Shown one piece after another: positions 5,332 to 5,662 of a stretch of DNA of 5,662 bases. Where the stretch lies: assembly GCA_009787745.1 (NCBI GenBank), contig WQST01000078.1:1-5662 (forward strand). Reading direction: 5' to 3'. The first letter of the stretch is position 1. The number at the start of each line of letters is the position of its first letter. This DNA is from Lachnospiraceae bacterium. GTDB taxonomy: Bacteria > Bacillota > Clostridia > Lachnospirales > Lachnospiraceae. Position numbers and translations under genes: made by a program. The notes beneath the pieces were generated by a model. That model was not told the origin of the DNA, did no database searches, and saw nothing but the letters and a program-made list of their open reading frames with translations.

Positions 5332-5466
5332 GTAATTATATCCAAATAAATCGGTTAATTATATCTTTTTGGATAAAACAATCTATAATTTAATTAACTA
5401 TCATTAGTCTCGGTATGATGAGGATATATCTTTGAGAGACTAACATCAGCTTAGGAGGAGTAAGGT
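5332..5466 (+). promoter_or_regulatory. AT-rich control region and leader of the chemoreceptor gene
   Basis: TATAAT (5384-5389) is a perfect -10 box but has no clear -35 at normal spacing; transcription would start near 5396. Just upstream is an 8-bp inverted repeat, TATCCAAA (5339-5346) with TTTGGATA (5368-5375), that overlaps where the -35 would be. The sequence TAATTATATC occurs at 5333-5342 and 5356-5365. The predicted leader carries a perfect 8-bp stem, TTAGTCTC (5404-5411) with GAGACTAA (5436-5443), and ends in AGGAGG (5453-5458), 8 nt before ATG 5467. I found no good match to the flagellar sigma-D consensus. Confidence 0.45.
5404..5443 (+). other. leader hairpin before the chemoreceptor gene
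   Basis: An 8-bp perfect stem (5404-5411 with 5436-5443) encloses a 24-nt loop. The loop contains a smaller A+T palindrome, GATATATC (5423-5430), able to form a short inner hairpin. It ends 9 nt before the Shine-Dalgarno sequence, so it could influence translation or mRNA stability. Confidence 0.5.
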
Positions 5467-5662
5467 ATGAATATAAAAACAAAAATTCTGGGCGGCTTTA
5501 TAATGGTTATTATAATAGGTGCGACCGTCGGAATAATCGGGGCGATATCCATTCGTACCTTGACTGATTCGTCGAAAATGCTTCACGAGATGCAAAAGGA
5601 ATCGGATGATTTCGCCAAAATCATGGATTCTCATTATACATGGCGTGATAATTTGACACATT
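5467..5662 (+). CDS. methyl-accepting chemotaxis protein, N-terminal part (runs off window)
   Basis: Sixty-five codons are visible from ATG 5467, which is preceded by AGGAGG at an 8-nt spacing; the frame is open to the window edge. The product starts MNIKTKILGGF and continues with a hydrophobic helix (about 8-29), the usual N-terminal signal anchor of a chemoreceptor. Next comes a hydrophilic segment that begins the extracellular sensor. The stretch KIMDSHYTWRDNL (51-63) resembles receptors I recall in Firmicutes in which a His-Tyr-X-Trp helix is followed further on by a C-X-L-G-K-W motif, similar to CZB zinc-binding domains. That downstream part, the HAMP domain and the signalling domain are outside the window, so the chemoreceptor call is likely but incomplete and the zinc link is inference. 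Confidence 0.8.
   Translation, partial: MNIKTKILGGFIMVIIIGATVGIIGAISIRTLTDSSKMLHEMQKESDDFAKIMDSHYTWRDNLTH

Noticed and set aside
5390..5416. Sigma-D type flagellar promoter (TAAA - about 15 bp - GCCGATAA)
   Set aside because: CTCGGTAT at 5409-5416 is only a loose -10 match, and the upstream TAAT is off-consensus and wrongly spaced.
5396..5452. Cyclic-di-GMP riboswitch in the chemoreceptor leader
   Set aside because: The leader is short and lacks the conserved core sequences of either known cyclic-di-GMP class; only a simple hairpin is seen.
5446..5661. - strand open frame opposite the chemoreceptor start
   Set aside because: The + strand frame has AGGAGG, an ATG and a classical membrane anchor; the opposite frame is a shadow.

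Overview
The window reads as a chromosomal segment of a Clostridia-like Firmicute. The support is the gene order rpmE - DUF1385 (YqhQ-type) - prmC - prfA, strong AGGAGG-type ribosome binding sites, a zinc-type L31 protein, the GNGGQSVNTT form of the RF1 catalytic loop, and a cupin/AraC regulator of a style common in that group. This placement is inferred from remembered family features; no search was run. Base composition is moderate to AT-rich, and very AT-rich in the spacers.

Region 1 (1-275) is the 3' end of a gene cut by the window edge; it resembles the C-terminus of an ABC-transporter extracellular solute-binding protein. Region 2 (276-3648) is a translation-related run on the + strand: a likely promoter and short leader, rpmE (ribosomal protein L31), a DUF1385 membrane protein, prmC (release-factor glutamine methyltransferase) and prfA (release factor 1). 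The last three genes are tightly packed (3-nt gap, then an 8-nt overlap). PrmC methylates the GGQ glutamine of the neighbouring gene's product, so the enzyme and its substrate are encoded together.

Region 3 (3649-4904) holds an AraC-family regulator on the - strand, convergent with prfA. Their two stop codons lie inside one 14-bp-stem hairpin. The divergent spacer upstream of araC contains a nested AT-rich inverted repeat and a compact palindrome of the dispersed-repeat kind, with a GGAA tetraloop and tandem G-A mismatches. Region 4 (4905-5662) is signal transduction: a free-standing histidine phosphotransfer (Hpt) protein with a strong intrinsic terminator, then an AT-rich control region with repeats and a leader hairpin, then the first 65 codons of a methyl-accepting chemotaxis protein that runs off the window.

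I see no CRISPR array, tRNA, rRNA, transposase or phage gene. No coding system here looks new. The points worth a second look are mostly non-coding: the convergent stop-codon hairpin, the structured repeat before the Hpt gene, the araC upstream palindrome and the chemoreceptor leader.
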